From a virus: DNA of 45,971 nt. The stretch covers positions 1 to 45,971 of the IMG/VR virus record IMGVR_UViG_3300042890_004538; one strand, 5' to 3'. The position numbers and the translations under genes were made by a program. Positions 7,083 through 15,036 of the stretch are shown piece after piece; the stretch's first letter is position 1, and every line of letters begins with the position of its first letter. The notes beneath the pieces are model-generated. The model was given only the letters and a program-made list of their open reading frames with translations. It was not told the origin of the DNA and ran no database searches.

Positions 7083-7694
7083 CTATTCTTTATGTCGATT
7101 TCTAATCAATACTAATCGACATAATTGTATGTGTATATCTAAGACTTGCTCTTCTAAGTCAACAAACTCACTATTGTTTTTTATTTCAAAATTTGAATGG
7201 TGTAATTTATATTCATCAGAATACTGATTATTTATCTTATCCATAACAACATCTTTAGATACACTATCCCTTTCAATTGCACGTTCAATTTTAACATCCT
7301 CATCAGCAGTAACTGTTATAATGAAATCAAATCTTTTATCACTACCAGTTTCAAATAATATAGCTGATTCTAATATGATATATGGTTGGTCCTTATTAGT
7401 ATTACAAAAGTCTTCAAAATCTTCAATAATATAAGGAATAACAACACTATTTATTTCCTTTAACTTTTCTTTATCATTGAAAATTATACTTCTCATCCTA
7501 GGTCTATCTAACCTACCATTAACAAAGATGTCATCACCAAGTATACGCTTAAATTCTGATTGAATACCAGCGAATCTTTCAGCATCTCTTGCTGAAGAGT
7601 CACTATTAAAAATAGGAACCCCTAATGATTTGAATATATTTGATACCGTTGATTTCCCAACCCCAATACCACCCGTAATTGCTACTTTAATCAT
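7083..7694 (-). CDS. coaE: Dephospho-CoA kinase, 203 aa
   Basis: Catalyses the last step of coenzyme A synthesis, phosphorylating the 3'-OH of dephospho-CoA with ATP. The P-loop is VAITGGIGVGKST (residues 4-16). The following FKSLGVPIFNSDSSARDA matches the conserved substrate-binding Asp region, and RLDRPRMRSIIFNDKEKLKEINSVVIP fits the family's lid/CoA region. Full length for the family. It is the first gene of a transcript leading into smpB. With the CoaD gene at 27599 the phage would supply the last two CoA steps. Confidence 0.92.
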   Translation of the reverse strand: MIKVAITGGIGVGKSTVSNIFKSLGVPIFNSDSSARDAERFAGIQSEFKRILGDDIFVNGRLDRPRMRSIIFNDKEKLKEINSVVIPYIIEDFEDFCNTNKDQPYIILESAILFETGSDKRFDFIITVTADEDVKIERAIERDSVSKDVVMDKINNQYSDEYKLHHSNFEIKNNSEFVDLEEQVLDIHIQLCRLVLIRNRHKE

Positions 7695-7714
7695 ACTTTC
7701 TTAATTTAACTCCA

Positions 7715-7745
7715 CAAATCTACACATTAAAAACCAATAAAACAA
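7715..7745 (-). promoter_or_regulatory. Bacteroidota-type promoter for coaE-smpB
   Basis: Minus strand TTG (7745-7743), 20-nt spacer, TAGATTTG (7722-7715); ATG at 7694. Confidence 0.75.
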
Positions 7746-7751
7746 ATATTT

Positions 7752-8471
7752 TTATATTTTTTTTGAAAAAACTTCACCATCTTGAATAACCAAGTACTCA
7801 CCAGTTACACCTAAACAGTCAATACCTATGATTTTATCAGTGATTGTCAACTCTTTAACAGTACTATGACCTACAACAAATCTAAACCCATCTACACCAT
7901 CATGAAATAGAGATGGTATTCTTACCCATATAGGTGATTGTGTTATATCATCACCACTTTGACTATAGTTCTGTCCCATTTGAAAATGAAATGGCATCTT
8001 GTTATTATCGAACAAATCATTGATAGAATCTTGCATCTTGTTAGGTAGTCTATTAACGTTGTGTGTAAGACACCATGTGTTGGTAACACCAGCATGTGTG
8101 AATACGTACTTGTCATGTATATAACACATCTGCATTGATTTATCTGATAGTGCATCCTCTAATACCTCATTAATCTCATTAAGATTATGGTATTGGAATC
8201 CAGAATACGTTTCATTTACACCATTCATATAGTGAAAGCAGTGATTACCTATTAAAAGAACTACTTTTTCTGGGTTATTACGTTTTAATTCTAAGATTTC
8301 TTTAAAATTTTTAATTTGTTCCTCTGCTGAAATACCTTCACGAGAATCAAAATAATCACCTATAAATATAAATTTATCTACGTTAATTAATTCTTTATCA
8401 ACAATACTCCTCCATATTACTCGCCCATGGATATCCCCAATGGCACATATTTTATTTTTTTTATTATTCAT
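7752..8471 (-). CDS. PPP-type calcineurin-like phosphatase, 239 aa
   Basis: Metal-dependent phosphatase with the full PPP signature: GDIHGR (residues 12-17), GDYFDSR, LIGNHCFHY, FTHAGVTN and VVGHSTV near the C-terminus, giving the His/Asp/Asn ligands for two metals. It resembles small phage or bacterial protein/nucleotide phosphatases such as lambda phosphatase or ApaH-like enzymes. The substrate cannot be told from sequence. ATG at 8471. Confidence 0.88.
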   Translation of the reverse strand: MNNKKNKICAIGDIHGRVIWRSIVDKELINVDKFIFIGDYFDSREGISAEEQIKNFKEILELKRNNPEKVVLLIGNHCFHYMNGVNETYSGFQYHNLNEINEVLEDALSDKSMQMCYIHDKYVFTHAGVTNTWCLTHNVNRLPNKMQDSINDLFDNNKMPFHFQMGQNYSQSGDDITQSPIWVRIPSLFHDGVDGFRFVVGHSTVKELTITDKIIGIDCLGVTGEYLVIQDGEVFSKKI

Positions 8472-8491
8472 TTTAAAACTTATTAAAGGTG

Positions 8492-9328
8492 TTATGAAAT
8501 TATTTCTAAATATTTATTGTATTTTCTTAGCAACCCGATTTTATCTTCATTTATTGTGGTATAAATAAAATCACCTATTTTTTTTATATTTATCTTATTT
8601 AATACTCTTATTTCTGATGAACCATTTTTATTATTAGTTCTTTGATTTATTTTATAACTTATCCCAAGATTATCAAATATTTTTTCAAAAGCTGACCAAT
8701 CTTGATTTAATGAACCAGATATGGTAAATTGTCTTAAACTATTTTTTTTATTAAAATAAAAACATCCGTCACCATCAATCATACCAAGTAAAAAATATTT
8801 AATCAAATTTTCTGGTATTTTAGAAATTATTTTATCTGGTGATTTAAAACTTTTTTCCTTATAATCATTCTCAATTAAATAATTAATTAACTCTTTATTA
8901 CATGTACTCGCTTTAGTGATTGGTTTCCAATCTTTTCTTTGCCTATAGTAGAAATTCCACGCACCAGTTTTAACTAATACTGTTTTGAATGATTCCATAT
9001 CTTCATTAATACATTCTAAATTAATATCATATTTTTGTTTAGTGTTAGGGTTATTATTAGCAATATATCCATCAGCCCATAATAACCCTAATATATATGC
9101 ACCATTTTCATTAATTTCAGTGGTAAAATTATTAATATTTACATCATGTTCATTCTGTTTTTTGGCTCTAGTCTCTGATAAAATTTTACTTTTTTCTTCT
9201 TTAGATAAAGTAAGATTAAATTTTTTAACGATATAGGTTACTTTACCTTTAGTAATATTTAATATTTCTGAAGATTGTTTTAAACCTAATTTACAATAAT
9301 TATTTTTTATAAATTCTATATTAGTCAT
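8492..9328 (-). CDS. LAGLIDADG homing endonuclease, 278 aa
   Basis: N-terminal HTH-like segment (GLKQSSEILNITKGKVTYIVKKFNL) followed by two LAGLIDADG motifs, YILGLLWADGYI and YFLLGMIDGDGCF, with the two acidic catalytic positions. It is free-standing and AT-rich, with the late-type motif 24 nt upstream. It belongs to the same broad type as the 357-aa enzyme at 5494 but has a different N-terminus. Confidence 0.87.
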   Translation of the reverse strand: MTNIEFIKNNYCKLGLKQSSEILNITKGKVTYIVKKFNLTLSKEEKSKILSETRAKKQNEHDVNINNFTTEINENGAYILGLLWADGYIANNNPNTKQKYDINLECINEDMESFKTVLVKTGAWNFYYRQRKDWKPITKASTCNKELINYLIENDYKEKSFKSPDKIISKIPENLIKYFLLGMIDGDGCFYFNKKNSLRQFTISGSLNQDWSAFEKIFDNLGISYKINQRTNNKNGSSEIRVLNKINIKKIGDFIYTTINEDKIGLLRKYNKYLEIIS

Positions 9329-9352
9329 AATAGTTATAGGGTTTACTCATGT

Positions 9353-9370
9353 GATTTTATAATAAATATC
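9353..9370 (-). promoter_or_regulatory. Late-type promoter motif
   Basis: Minus strand GATATTTATTATAAAATC upstream of the homing endonuclease ATG at 9328. Confidence 0.5.
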
Positions 9371-9410
9371 CCCATTTACCGTAAAATCCACCTAATACTA
9401 TTAATCTCAT
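9357..9410 (-). CDS. Possible 17-aa microprotein
   Basis: ATG at 9410, six bases after the stop of the 58-aa membrane gene, opens a 17-codon ORF (MRLIVLGGFYGKWGYLL). It overlaps the late-type motif of the endonuclease. It may be the truncated start of a gene interrupted by that insertion. Low confidence. Confidence 0.25.
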   Translation of the reverse strand: MRLIVLGGFYGKWGYLL

Positions 9411-9416
9411 ATCTTT

Positions 9417-9593
9417 TTATTTATCTTCAAGTTCTTTTATTTTTAAGTGCCCACCTAAAGCACCAGCTGCTAAACAAGCAGCCGTAATCCACGCTAACAT
9501 AGCGTCAAAATTACCATTTTCATATGCAAAATATGCATTACCAAAACAAGAAATCATCCCTATAGAATACATCCAAATCGAATATCTATTCAT
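9417..9593 (-). CDS. Small membrane protein, 58 aa
   Basis: Two hydrophobic segments (IWMYSIGMISCFGNAYFAY and AMLAWITAACLAAGALGG) ending in a charged tail (HLKIKELEDK). ATG at 9593 lies one base after the TGA of the upstream gene. The longer ORF would overlap that gene and start with a non-ATG codon. Unknown function; part of a run of small membrane genes. Confidence 0.6.
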   Translation of the reverse strand: MNRYSIWMYSIGMISCFGNAYFAYENGNFDAMLAWITAACLAAGALGGHLKIKELEDK

Positions 9594-9594
9594 A

Positions 9595-9789
9595 TCACTT
9601 AAATTTATATACGTAAACGGTATCAACGGTCTTTCCGTCTGTTACCAATTTTATTTTTGGTTTTATGGGCTCAGATACTTCGAATGTATCATCGATAAAC
9701 ACATAGTCAATCAATGAATACAATCCTACCATAAGCAACAACCCAAAGGATATCAACCCTATAATCAAAACTGTACCTATATTTTCCAT
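9595..9789 (-). CDS. Small membrane protein, 64 aa
   Basis: One N-terminal transmembrane segment (GTVLIIGLISFGLLLMVGLYSLI, residues 4-26) followed by a short soluble tail. The last base of its coordinates is shared with the upstream gene's stop, indicating coupling. Unknown function. Confidence 0.6.
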   Translation of the reverse strand: MENIGTVLIIGLISFGLLLMVGLYSLIDYVFIDDTFEVSEPIKPKIKLVTDGKTVDTVYVYKFK

Positions 9790-10019
9790 TACTCTTCGTT
9801 TTCTTCGATTAATTCATACTCCCATTCCTCACCATTTTTCCCAGCATCATATGCCATCTTCATAAGGTCTACAACTGAAAAGCAATCACTAAAATCACGT
9901 GCTAGATTTGAATCTTCTGGTTCACCATCACTTACAGCAAATTCTTGTTTACCGTCAACTTCAATGGTAAGTGATTGTCTGTAATCATCATCTGTTGATA
10001 TTGTTTCTACTATCTTCAT
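9789..10019 (-). CDS. Hypothetical acidic protein, 76 aa
   Basis: Soluble, strongly acidic protein (C-terminus EEWEYELIEENEE) containing VVDLMKMAYDAGKNGEEW, which resembles a short phage motif I have seen in proteins of unknown function. Sits inside the small-gene operon. Confidence 0.6.
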   Translation of the reverse strand: MKIVETISTDDDYRQSLTIEVDGKQEFAVSDGEPEDSNLARDFSDCFSVVDLMKMAYDAGKNGEEWEYELIEENEE

Positions 10020-10027
10020 CTTATTTC

Positions 10028-10255
10028 TTATTTAGTTTCATTTCTAAACATTAGATAATGTACCAATAATGCGATAAAACTACCAGCTGCCGCAAAACCA
10101 CCTAAAAATATAAATGGTGCATCACCTTCAACAGATTCTCGGATTATGCTTGGTAAGGATATCCAAAACACAATGTTAATAACCCCACTGAATATAAAAC
10201 CACCTAAGTAGATTAAATTCTCTTTTCTTTTATTTACTTTAAATTTATCTTCCAT
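10028..10255 (-). CDS. Small membrane protein, 75 aa
   Basis: Two transmembrane segments (LIYLGGFIFSGVINIVFWISL and FIFLGGFAAAGSFIALLVHYLMF) with a basic N-terminus. Unknown function; 2 nt after the 116-aa gene. Confidence 0.6.
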   Translation of the reverse strand: MEDKFKVNKRKENLIYLGGFIFSGVINIVFWISLPSIIRESVEGDAPFIFLGGFAAAGSFIALLVHYLMFRNETK

Positions 10256-10257
10256 AA

Positions 10258-10608
10258 TTATCTCTTATTAAAATATTTATCAACTCTTACCATTACTATA
10301 CCGTAAATGATTGCCATCCCCAATGAACCGATAATAAACAACCAATTATTTGTTATTGCAGCAATTATAGATGGGATTATTACTACACTCAACAATGTTG
10401 ATATTGTAACAACATTGAAAGATTTTTTATCGATTCTCTCAACCCATACAAGACGTTCTAAGGCATCTTCCATATCTTTACCATATGCTGGTAAAATATT
10501 CTCGCTACCATCTAATTCTAAAATTGTAAACTGATATTTAAAATACCCAGGTGATGTCTTGCTTTCACCAATCAATTTACCTTCAATTGCTTTTCTTCTT
10601 TGTTTCAT
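10258..10608 (-). CDS. Membrane protein, 116 aa
   Basis: A soluble N-terminal half (residues 1-65, beta-rich) followed by two transmembrane segments (VVTISTLLSVVIIPSIIAAI and LFIIGSLGMAIIYGIVMV). No recognised family. Part of the operon starting at the 11126-11156 promoter. Confidence 0.6.
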   Translation of the reverse strand: MKQRRKAIEGKLIGESKTSPGYFKYQFTILELDGSENILPAYGKDMEDALERLVWVERIDKKSFNVVTISTLLSVVIIPSIIAAITNNWLFIIGSLGMAIIYGIVMVRVDKYFNKR

Positions 10609-10620
10609 TTATATTTGTTT

Positions 10621-10836
10621 TTATTTCTTTTTAAATTGTTCAAACCACTCACTAACATTTTCCACTTCATTAATTTCTTGGTTGAACTTGATTAAAAGTT
10701 TTATAACTTCTTCTTCACTATATTTACCTTTATCTTGTTCTTGTTGCCATTCGGCACCTTTTGTGAATGAAAGTTCGTTATCATGTTCATCATGTTTAAA
10801 TAACCATCCCTCAGCAGCTTTTTGTAACTCAGTCAT
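10621..10836 (-). CDS. Small conserved-type phage protein, 71 aa
   Basis: Contains KYSEEEVIKLLIKF...VSEWFEQFKKK. This pattern (YSEEEVxxLL then WFEQFKK) recurs in small hypothetical proteins of Flavobacteria and their phages. Function unknown. Confidence 0.65.
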   Translation of the reverse strand: MTELQKAAEGWLFKHDEHDNELSFTKGAEWQQEQDKGKYSEEEVIKLLIKFNQEINEVENVSEWFEQFKKK

Positions 10837-10838
10837 AT

Positions 10839-11111
10839 CTATTTACCGTAAATAAACTTAGTCAAAACATCTATGTTAGGTCTCATACCTTCAACATATG
10901 AAGTATAAAAAAACACCTCACCTTTTGAACTAGTTAATATTGAATTTCCCATGGTAAAACTAACTATTTCTTCTTCAGTTAAAATACCAATTGTTTTTTT
11001 ATGCATGTCTACCATGTAAAATTTATCTTCAGCTTTATAAGCTGTTAATATATTACCCTCAGAGTTTAACAAAACTAGACTAGGTAATTTTTTTAATTCT
11101 TTAATCGTCAT
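10839..11111 (-). CDS. Hypothetical protein, 90 aa
   Basis: Unrecognised soluble protein starting MTIKELKKLPSLVLL. The ORF extends to 11156, but the promoter occupies 11126-11156, so ATG 11111 is the start. First gene of the small-protein operon running to 9417. Confidence 0.65.
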   Translation of the reverse strand: MTIKELKKLPSLVLLNSEGNILTAYKAEDKFYMVDMHKKTIGILTEEEIVSFTMGNSILTSSKGEVFFYTSYVEGMRPNIDVLTKFIYGK

Positions 11112-11125
11112 ATTATCTATTTTTA

Positions 11126-11156
11126 CAAATATACTACTTTTTTTCGATATAGCCAA
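11126..11156 (-). promoter_or_regulatory. Bacteroidota-type promoter
   Basis: TTG (11156-11154), 20-nt spacer, TATATTTG (11133-11126). It lies within the 3' end of the phosphoesterase gene. Confidence 0.78.
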
Positions 11157-11820
11157 GTTCTAACGTAGAAATATTTCCATATTCTAGTGTTATTGGTCTA
11201 TTTTGCATTTCATAACGTCTATTTAACACACTAGCATTCAAAAATAACTGACCATCCATAAACTCATGATATCCATATGCCTCATGTATATGTCCACACG
11301 CATGTATCTTCAAGTCAGTAAACATTGGTAACTTGGCTCTCAAGTACTCACAACCAGTTCTATCACCCTCTAGTGTCGTATCCAAATAACCAAATATAGG
11401 TCCATGTGTTACAAGAATATTCACATCTAAAGGTATCTTATTCCAATGCTCATTGATAGCATCACCAATGCGATTAAAAGCCCATCCATGGAAATACGGC
11501 TGAACTGGTGAGCCGAATATCTTTATACCCTCTATCTCTACAATACTATCATTTAGGTATGTAATCTCTGGATACTTGGCCATCTTAGCATCAACAATGT
11601 ATTTAGATGCTTTCTCAAAAAACCAATCATGATTTCCAGCTATAAGAATCTTATGCGTATATGGTAATTGACTATACCAATTCAAGAAAGCATCTATTTC
11701 AGCCTCAGTTCCTCTTGATGAAACATCACCAGAGTGTATAAGTATATCCCCACCTTGTAAATAATCGGTAGGTATTAGATTATGCTTGTTGTGTGTATCA
11801 CTTATAAATGTTAAATTCAT
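11134..11820 (-). CDS. Calcineurin-like metallophosphoesterase (MPPED type), 228 aa
   Basis: All metal-binding motifs of the metallophosphoesterase fold are visible: FISDTHNKH (residues 4-12), GGDILIHSGDVSS, IAGNHDWFF, VTHGP and GHIHEAYG, with the terminal FLNASVLNRR segment typical of MPPED/UPF0046-like enzymes. Such enzymes hydrolyse cyclic nucleotides or other phosphodiesters. A role against cyclic-nucleotide immune signals is possible but only inferred. ATG 11820 overlaps an upstream stop (ATGA). Confidence 0.85.
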   Translation of the reverse strand: MNLTFISDTHNKHNLIPTDYLQGGDILIHSGDVSSRGTEAEIDAFLNWYSQLPYTHKILIAGNHDWFFEKASKYIVDAKMAKYPEITYLNDSIVEIEGIKIFGSPVQPYFHGWAFNRIGDAINEHWNKIPLDVNILVTHGPIFGYLDTTLEGDRTGCEYLRAKLPMFTDLKIHACGHIHEAYGYHEFMDGQLFLNASVLNRRYEMQNRPITLEYGNISTLELGYIEKK

Positions 11821-11878
11821 ATTTTTTTATTTTTTTCTAGTTCAAATAAGAACTGTCCACAGCTAGAACCTATGTCGT
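11821..11878 (-). other. Short coupled reading frame without a normal start
   Basis: A frame ending in TGA that overlaps the phosphoesterase ATG (ATGA) encodes DIGSSCGQFLFELEKNKKI. It has no ATG/GTG/TTG. It could be reached by a -1 shift at the A-rich end of the 33-aa gene or from an ATA codon. It may equally be chance. Confidence 0.25.
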
Positions 11879-11980
11879 TTATTTTTTATTACTAAAATCA
11901 GATGGTGCCAATACAATTATACACATACCTATAAATGCAATAATACCCACTATTTCAACGATTGTTTTTACCACTTCCAT
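11879..11980 (-). CDS. Small membrane peptide, 33 aa
   Basis: ATG 11980, 14 nt downstream of a good promoter. Encodes MEVVKTIVEIVGIIAFIGM followed by CIIVLAPSDFSNKK, one transmembrane segment with a hydrophilic tail. Too short to assign. Confidence 0.5.
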   Translation of the reverse strand: MEVVKTIVEIVGIIAFIGMCIIVLAPSDFSNKK

Positions 11981-11993
11981 ATTTTATATTTTA

Positions 11994-12024
11994 CAAAGGT
12001 ACTAATAATTTAATTATAAATCAA
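11994..12024 (-). promoter_or_regulatory. Bacteroidota-type promoter
   Basis: TTG (12024-12022), 20-nt spacer, TACCTTTG (12001-11994), before the 33-aa gene and the phosphoesterase. Confidence 0.75.
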
Positions 12025-12086
12025 TAAAATGTGCAACTTTATTGTGAGAATTTGACTTTTTAATAAAATTGATTATATTTATAGAT

Positions 12087-12755
12087 ATGAAGAAACTATT
12101 TGATGACCTAGAGTATCAAAACTCAAAAGAAAAAGATTTACTACCATTAGAATGTGAGGTATGTTCTGACACTTTTTTTAAAACTAAAATTACTATTAGA
12201 AACGCCATGAACCCTAAACGCAAGGAATCATGTAAACATTGTTCAAATAAATGTACCAATATTAGTAAAATTAAAAAAGTTGGTGTTAATTGTGTTATAT
12301 GTGATAAAACAATTCAGAGACACCCATCACAATTACTCTTATACCCTAACAGTTTTTGTTCTAAATCATGTGCATCCAAATATTCTAACGCACATAAAAC
12401 AACTGGTAATAATAGGTCTAAACTTGAAATATGGTTAGAAGAACAATTAACCCTAGTTTATCCTAACTTACCAATAGATTATAATAATAGAGACGCAATT
12501 AAAGCAGAATTAGATATCTATATTCCATCATTAAAATTAGCATTCGAAATTAATGGTATTTTTCATTATGAACCAATATTTGGTGTTGATAAATTAACAA
12601 AAACACAAAATAACGATAAACGTAAAATACAAGCTTGTATAGAGAATAAAATATCTTTTTGTATTATTGATACTAGCGACTTTAAATATTTTAAACCAGA
12701 TAGAGCTAAAAAATATTTAGAGATTATTACAAATATTATTAATGATAACTTATGA
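12087..12755 (+). CDS. Zinc-finger plus PD-(D/E)XK homing endonuclease, 222 aa
   Basis: Plus-strand gene. The N-terminal half holds cysteine pairs (CEVCSDTF, CKHCSNKC, CVICDK, CSKSC) forming zinc modules. The C-terminal half has a Vsr/PD-(D/E)XK nuclease core (AELDIYIPSLKLAFEINGIFHYEP, about residues 144-167) followed by KRKIQACIENKISFCIID. This matches phage homing endonucleases with a very-short-patch-repair-like fold. The longest ORF begins with TTG; ATG at 12087 is used. Its stop lies in a hairpin shared with the convergent glycosyltransferase gene. Confidence 0.8.
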   Translation: MKKLFDDLEYQNSKEKDLLPLECEVCSDTFFKTKITIRNAMNPKRKESCKHCSNKCTNISKIKKVGVNCVICDKTIQRHPSQLLLYPNSFCSKSCASKYSNAHKTTGNNRSKLEIWLEEQLTLVYPNLPIDYNNRDAIKAELDIYIPSLKLAFEINGIFHYEPIFGVDKLTKTQNNDKRKIQACIENKISFCIIDTSDFKYFKPDRAKKYLEIITNIINDNL

Positions 12756-12771
12756 AAAGTTATCATTAATA
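12737..12771. terminator. Bidirectional terminator encoding both C-termini
   Basis: Perfect 15-bp inverted repeat (arms 12737-12751 and 12757-12771, loop ATGAA). The plus gene stops at 12755 and the minus gene at 12750, inside the hairpin, so both proteins end in INDN (INDNL and INDNFS). Confidence 0.65.
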
Positions 12772-14051
12772 TATTCACCACCACTAAAATCATCAGTATC
12801 GTTAAGTGCGTCACCAATAACTGCACCTAATATATCTCCACCCAATAAAGAACCTTCAACAGTTGAGTTAGTTAAATAACCCAATACCAAAGATTCAATA
12901 AATGAATCATCACGAGTTGGGTGATAATATTTATAGTGTTCATAAGCTTCTTCTCTACTCATGTTTTGTTTTATAGATTTTTGCTCTCTTATTTCACCCA
13001 ATTTATGAATAACATCTTTACGTTTATCAGTTTTAGACGTGATTTTTAATGGTGGTTCTGAACCAGCATCTGTTTTAGTATTTTCTCGATAATTAAAATA
13101 TTCTTCCATATACTCACCACCAACACTTGTTTTATAAAGACCATTTTCATCTTTCTCATTTATCTCATTCAATGTTGATGAAAAATCTTGAATTCTTTTT
13201 AGATATTGTCGTTTACCCAAATCACCGTGCCAAATATGATACAAATCACCTTTAACGTATCCTATTTTACCTTGCACTAAAGCGTAAAATTTAGTTGACC
13301 ATTCATTGATTTCTTTAATGTTTTCAGTAAAAGCTTTTGTTATACAAGAGTGACCAATATGACCAGCTGCTGCGTGACACATCACATGGTCTGCACCACC
13401 GATAAGTGCTTTGTCGTATAAAGGCATCGTATCTAGTATTTCACGTCTAGCACCCCAAGCAAATCCAACGTGACCATGTTTATCATAGTTTACATCACAA
13501 GATAAATCAGCTGATTCATTATGATTTGCACAGAAGCTTCTCCACATCTTAGGGTGTCTTAACTTAGGGTCACGAGAAGATATTCTATAACTATCAAGGT
13601 TAAATGATGGGTCTGTTTCATCTTGGTCCAAGTGAACACAGTATTCAAATGGTTGCATGATGTTGTTTGTTTGCAATGACTCAACACTTTCGACCAACCA
13701 ATTTTTATTGGTGAAGATTACATCAGTATCCAACCAAAATACATATTTGAACTTCTTTGGTAACTCAGATACAATCTTATTCAATAAAGACTCTTTGTGC
13801 CATAACAAACTTGGAGTATGAATCCTAGTTATGAACTCAGTTTCTGGTAACTCTGCTTGAGTATCACCAATTACACATTCAACGATTCTATGGTTCAAAT
13901 GCTTGATTGAGTCATAAAACTTGTTAAAGGCTATTAATCTGTAAGGATTACCTTGTGGATTAAAATAACAAGCTATGATTACAGCTTCTGAATGTGTTTT
14001 GTATTTGTTACCATACAAAAATATATTCTTTAAAGTATCAGAAATTTTCAT
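12750..14051 (-). CDS. GT-A-like glycosyltransferase, 433 aa
   Basis: Residues 20-300 look like a GT-A glycosyltransferase: AVIIACYFNPQGNPYR at the start, the metal-binding DxD in YVFWLDTDVIF, then LIGGADHVMCHAA and DLYHIWHGD, as in families with the GGxD...WHG pattern. It would transfer a sugar from a nucleotide sugar. The target (phage DNA, virion protein or host surface) is unknown. The C-terminal 130 aa are charged and end in a Gly/Asp-rich tail (LLGGDILGAVIGDALND). Upstream is a late-type motif, which suggests a virion or late role. Confidence 0.72.
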   Translation of the reverse strand: MKISDTLKNIFLYGNKYKTHSEAVIIACYFNPQGNPYRLIAFNKFYDSIKHLNHRIVECVIGDTQAELPETEFITRIHTPSLLWHKESLLNKIVSELPKKFKYVFWLDTDVIFTNKNWLVESVESLQTNNIMQPFEYCVHLDQDETDPSFNLDSYRISSRDPKLRHPKMWRSFCANHNESADLSCDVNYDKHGHVGFAWGARREILDTMPLYDKALIGGADHVMCHAAAGHIGHSCITKAFTENIKEINEWSTKFYALVQGKIGYVKGDLYHIWHGDLGKRQYLKRIQDFSSTLNEINEKDENGLYKTSVGGEYMEEYFNYRENTKTDAGSEPPLKITSKTDKRKDVIHKLGEIREQKSIKQNMSREEAYEHYKYYHPTRDDSFIESLVLGYLTNSTVEGSLLGGDILGAVIGDALNDTDDFSGGEYINDNFS

Positions 14052-14060
14052 TTTATTTAA

Positions 14061-14612
14061 TTAAAAGTTTTTATAAATATCAAACGATTTACCATCTGTG
14101 TCACCACCAAAGTTGTCTAATTCTTCACCATCATAAAGAACACTAGATATAATTTCACCAAAGTAAAAATCATCATCAACTTCAATATCTGATATAACTA
14201 TTTTTAACTTGGTTAAATCAAACTCACCTTCTAACTCAACATACCCTAAGAAAAAGGTACCTTTTTCACTAGTGTAACAAACCAACAAGTCTTGTGTTGC
14301 ATCGATTTCTGGACTATCAGTTTCAAACAATTCGAAATCATCTGTATCATGCTTATACTTAGATTCATCATTGATTTCATACAACTCGTTACCTTGTTCA
14401 TCTTCGATAGTAACCGTAAAAGGAGTTGTTGCACCAAAACCATGGAATTGGTCATCAATTTCACTCCAACTACCACTAACTTCTTCTAAGTCTTCGTTAA
14501 CAATTTCATAGATATCTTTCTCTGTATTTGAAAGGATTTCTTTTTCTTCTTCTGTTACTGACCCTATGGTTAACTCCGAACCATAGCCAGATATTCTTAC
14601 TGAATATTTCAT
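14061..14612 (-). CDS. Hypothetical acidic protein, 183 aa
   Basis: Unrecognised, very acidic beta-rich protein starting MKYSVRISGYGSELTIG. The ORF runs to 14663, but the promoter -7 box (14633-14640) lies between, so ATG 14612 is used. The late-type motif of the next gene overlaps its last codons (DIYKNF). Confidence 0.65.
   Translation of the reverse strand: MKYSVRISGYGSELTIGSVTEEEKEILSNTEKDIYEIVNEDLEEVSGSWSEIDDQFHGFGATTPFTVTIEDEQGNELYEINDESKYKHDTDDFELFETDSPEIDATQDLLVCYTSEKGTFFLGYVELEGEFDLTKLKIVISDIEVDDDFYFGEIISSVLYDGEELDNFGGDTDGKSFDIYKNF
14067..14081 (-). promoter_or_regulatory. Late-type promoter motif
   Basis: Minus strand GATATTTATAAAAAC inside the end of the 183-aa gene, 16 nt before the glycosyltransferase ATG. 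Confidence 0.45.
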
Positions 14613-14632
14613 ATAATAATGTTTATTTTTTA

Positions 14633-14663
14633 CAAATGTATGAATAATATTTCGATATTGCAA
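14633..14663 (-). promoter_or_regulatory. Bacteroidota-type promoter
   Basis: TTG (14663-14661), 20-nt spacer, TACATTTG (14640-14633). Confidence 0.75.
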
Positions 14664-14666
14664 GTT

Positions 14667-14999
14667 TTAAATTACTTTTTTAACAATAACTTTTATTCTA
14701 CCCAATTTATGGTCAGATATTTTATTAAACGATTCTTTAGATAAATCAATGTGATTGTAACCACAACCATTTCTATCTGTAATTTCTACAGTATCAATCT
14801 TGTTGTTTGTAACGTTTTTAACAATCAATTTAGTACCTTTATTATAATGATTAAATGCCGCTGTTGAATGTTCTCTACGGACTTTAGGGTGTAGTTTTGT
14901 ATCATACCATGTAGCTGTGCAATTATGTTCTTTAGATTCAGAAATGAAAGTTAAAGAACTCAAACCAACCAATAAAATTAATAAAATTATTTTTTTCAT
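14667..14999 (-). CDS. RlpA-like double-psi beta-barrel secreted protein, 110 aa
   Basis: Signal peptide at residues 1-20 (MKKIILLILLVGLSSLTFIS), then an RlpA-type domain: ATWYDTKLHPKVRREHSTAAFNH, GTKLIVKNVTNNKIDTVEITDRNGCG and HIDLSKESFNKI, with the Asp residues of the double-psi beta-barrel. RlpA-family proteins act on peptidoglycan glycan strands. A role in lysis or envelope remodelling is inferred. It has its own promoter at 15004-15034. Confidence 0.8.
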   Translation of the reverse strand: MKKIILLILLVGLSSLTFISESKEHNCTATWYDTKLHPKVRREHSTAAFNHYNKGTKLIVKNVTNNKIDTVEITDRNGCGYNHIDLSKESFNKISDHKLGRIKVIVKKVI

Positions 15000-15003
15000 A
15001 TTA

Positions 15004-15034
15004 CAAATATACGCTATTTTTTTAAAAAATCAAA
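15004..15034 (-). promoter_or_regulatory. Bacteroidota-type promoter for the RlpA-like gene
   Basis: TTTG (15034-15031), 19-nt spacer, TATATTTG (15011-15004), immediately before ATG 14999. Confidence 0.75.
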
Positions 15035-15036
15035 TA

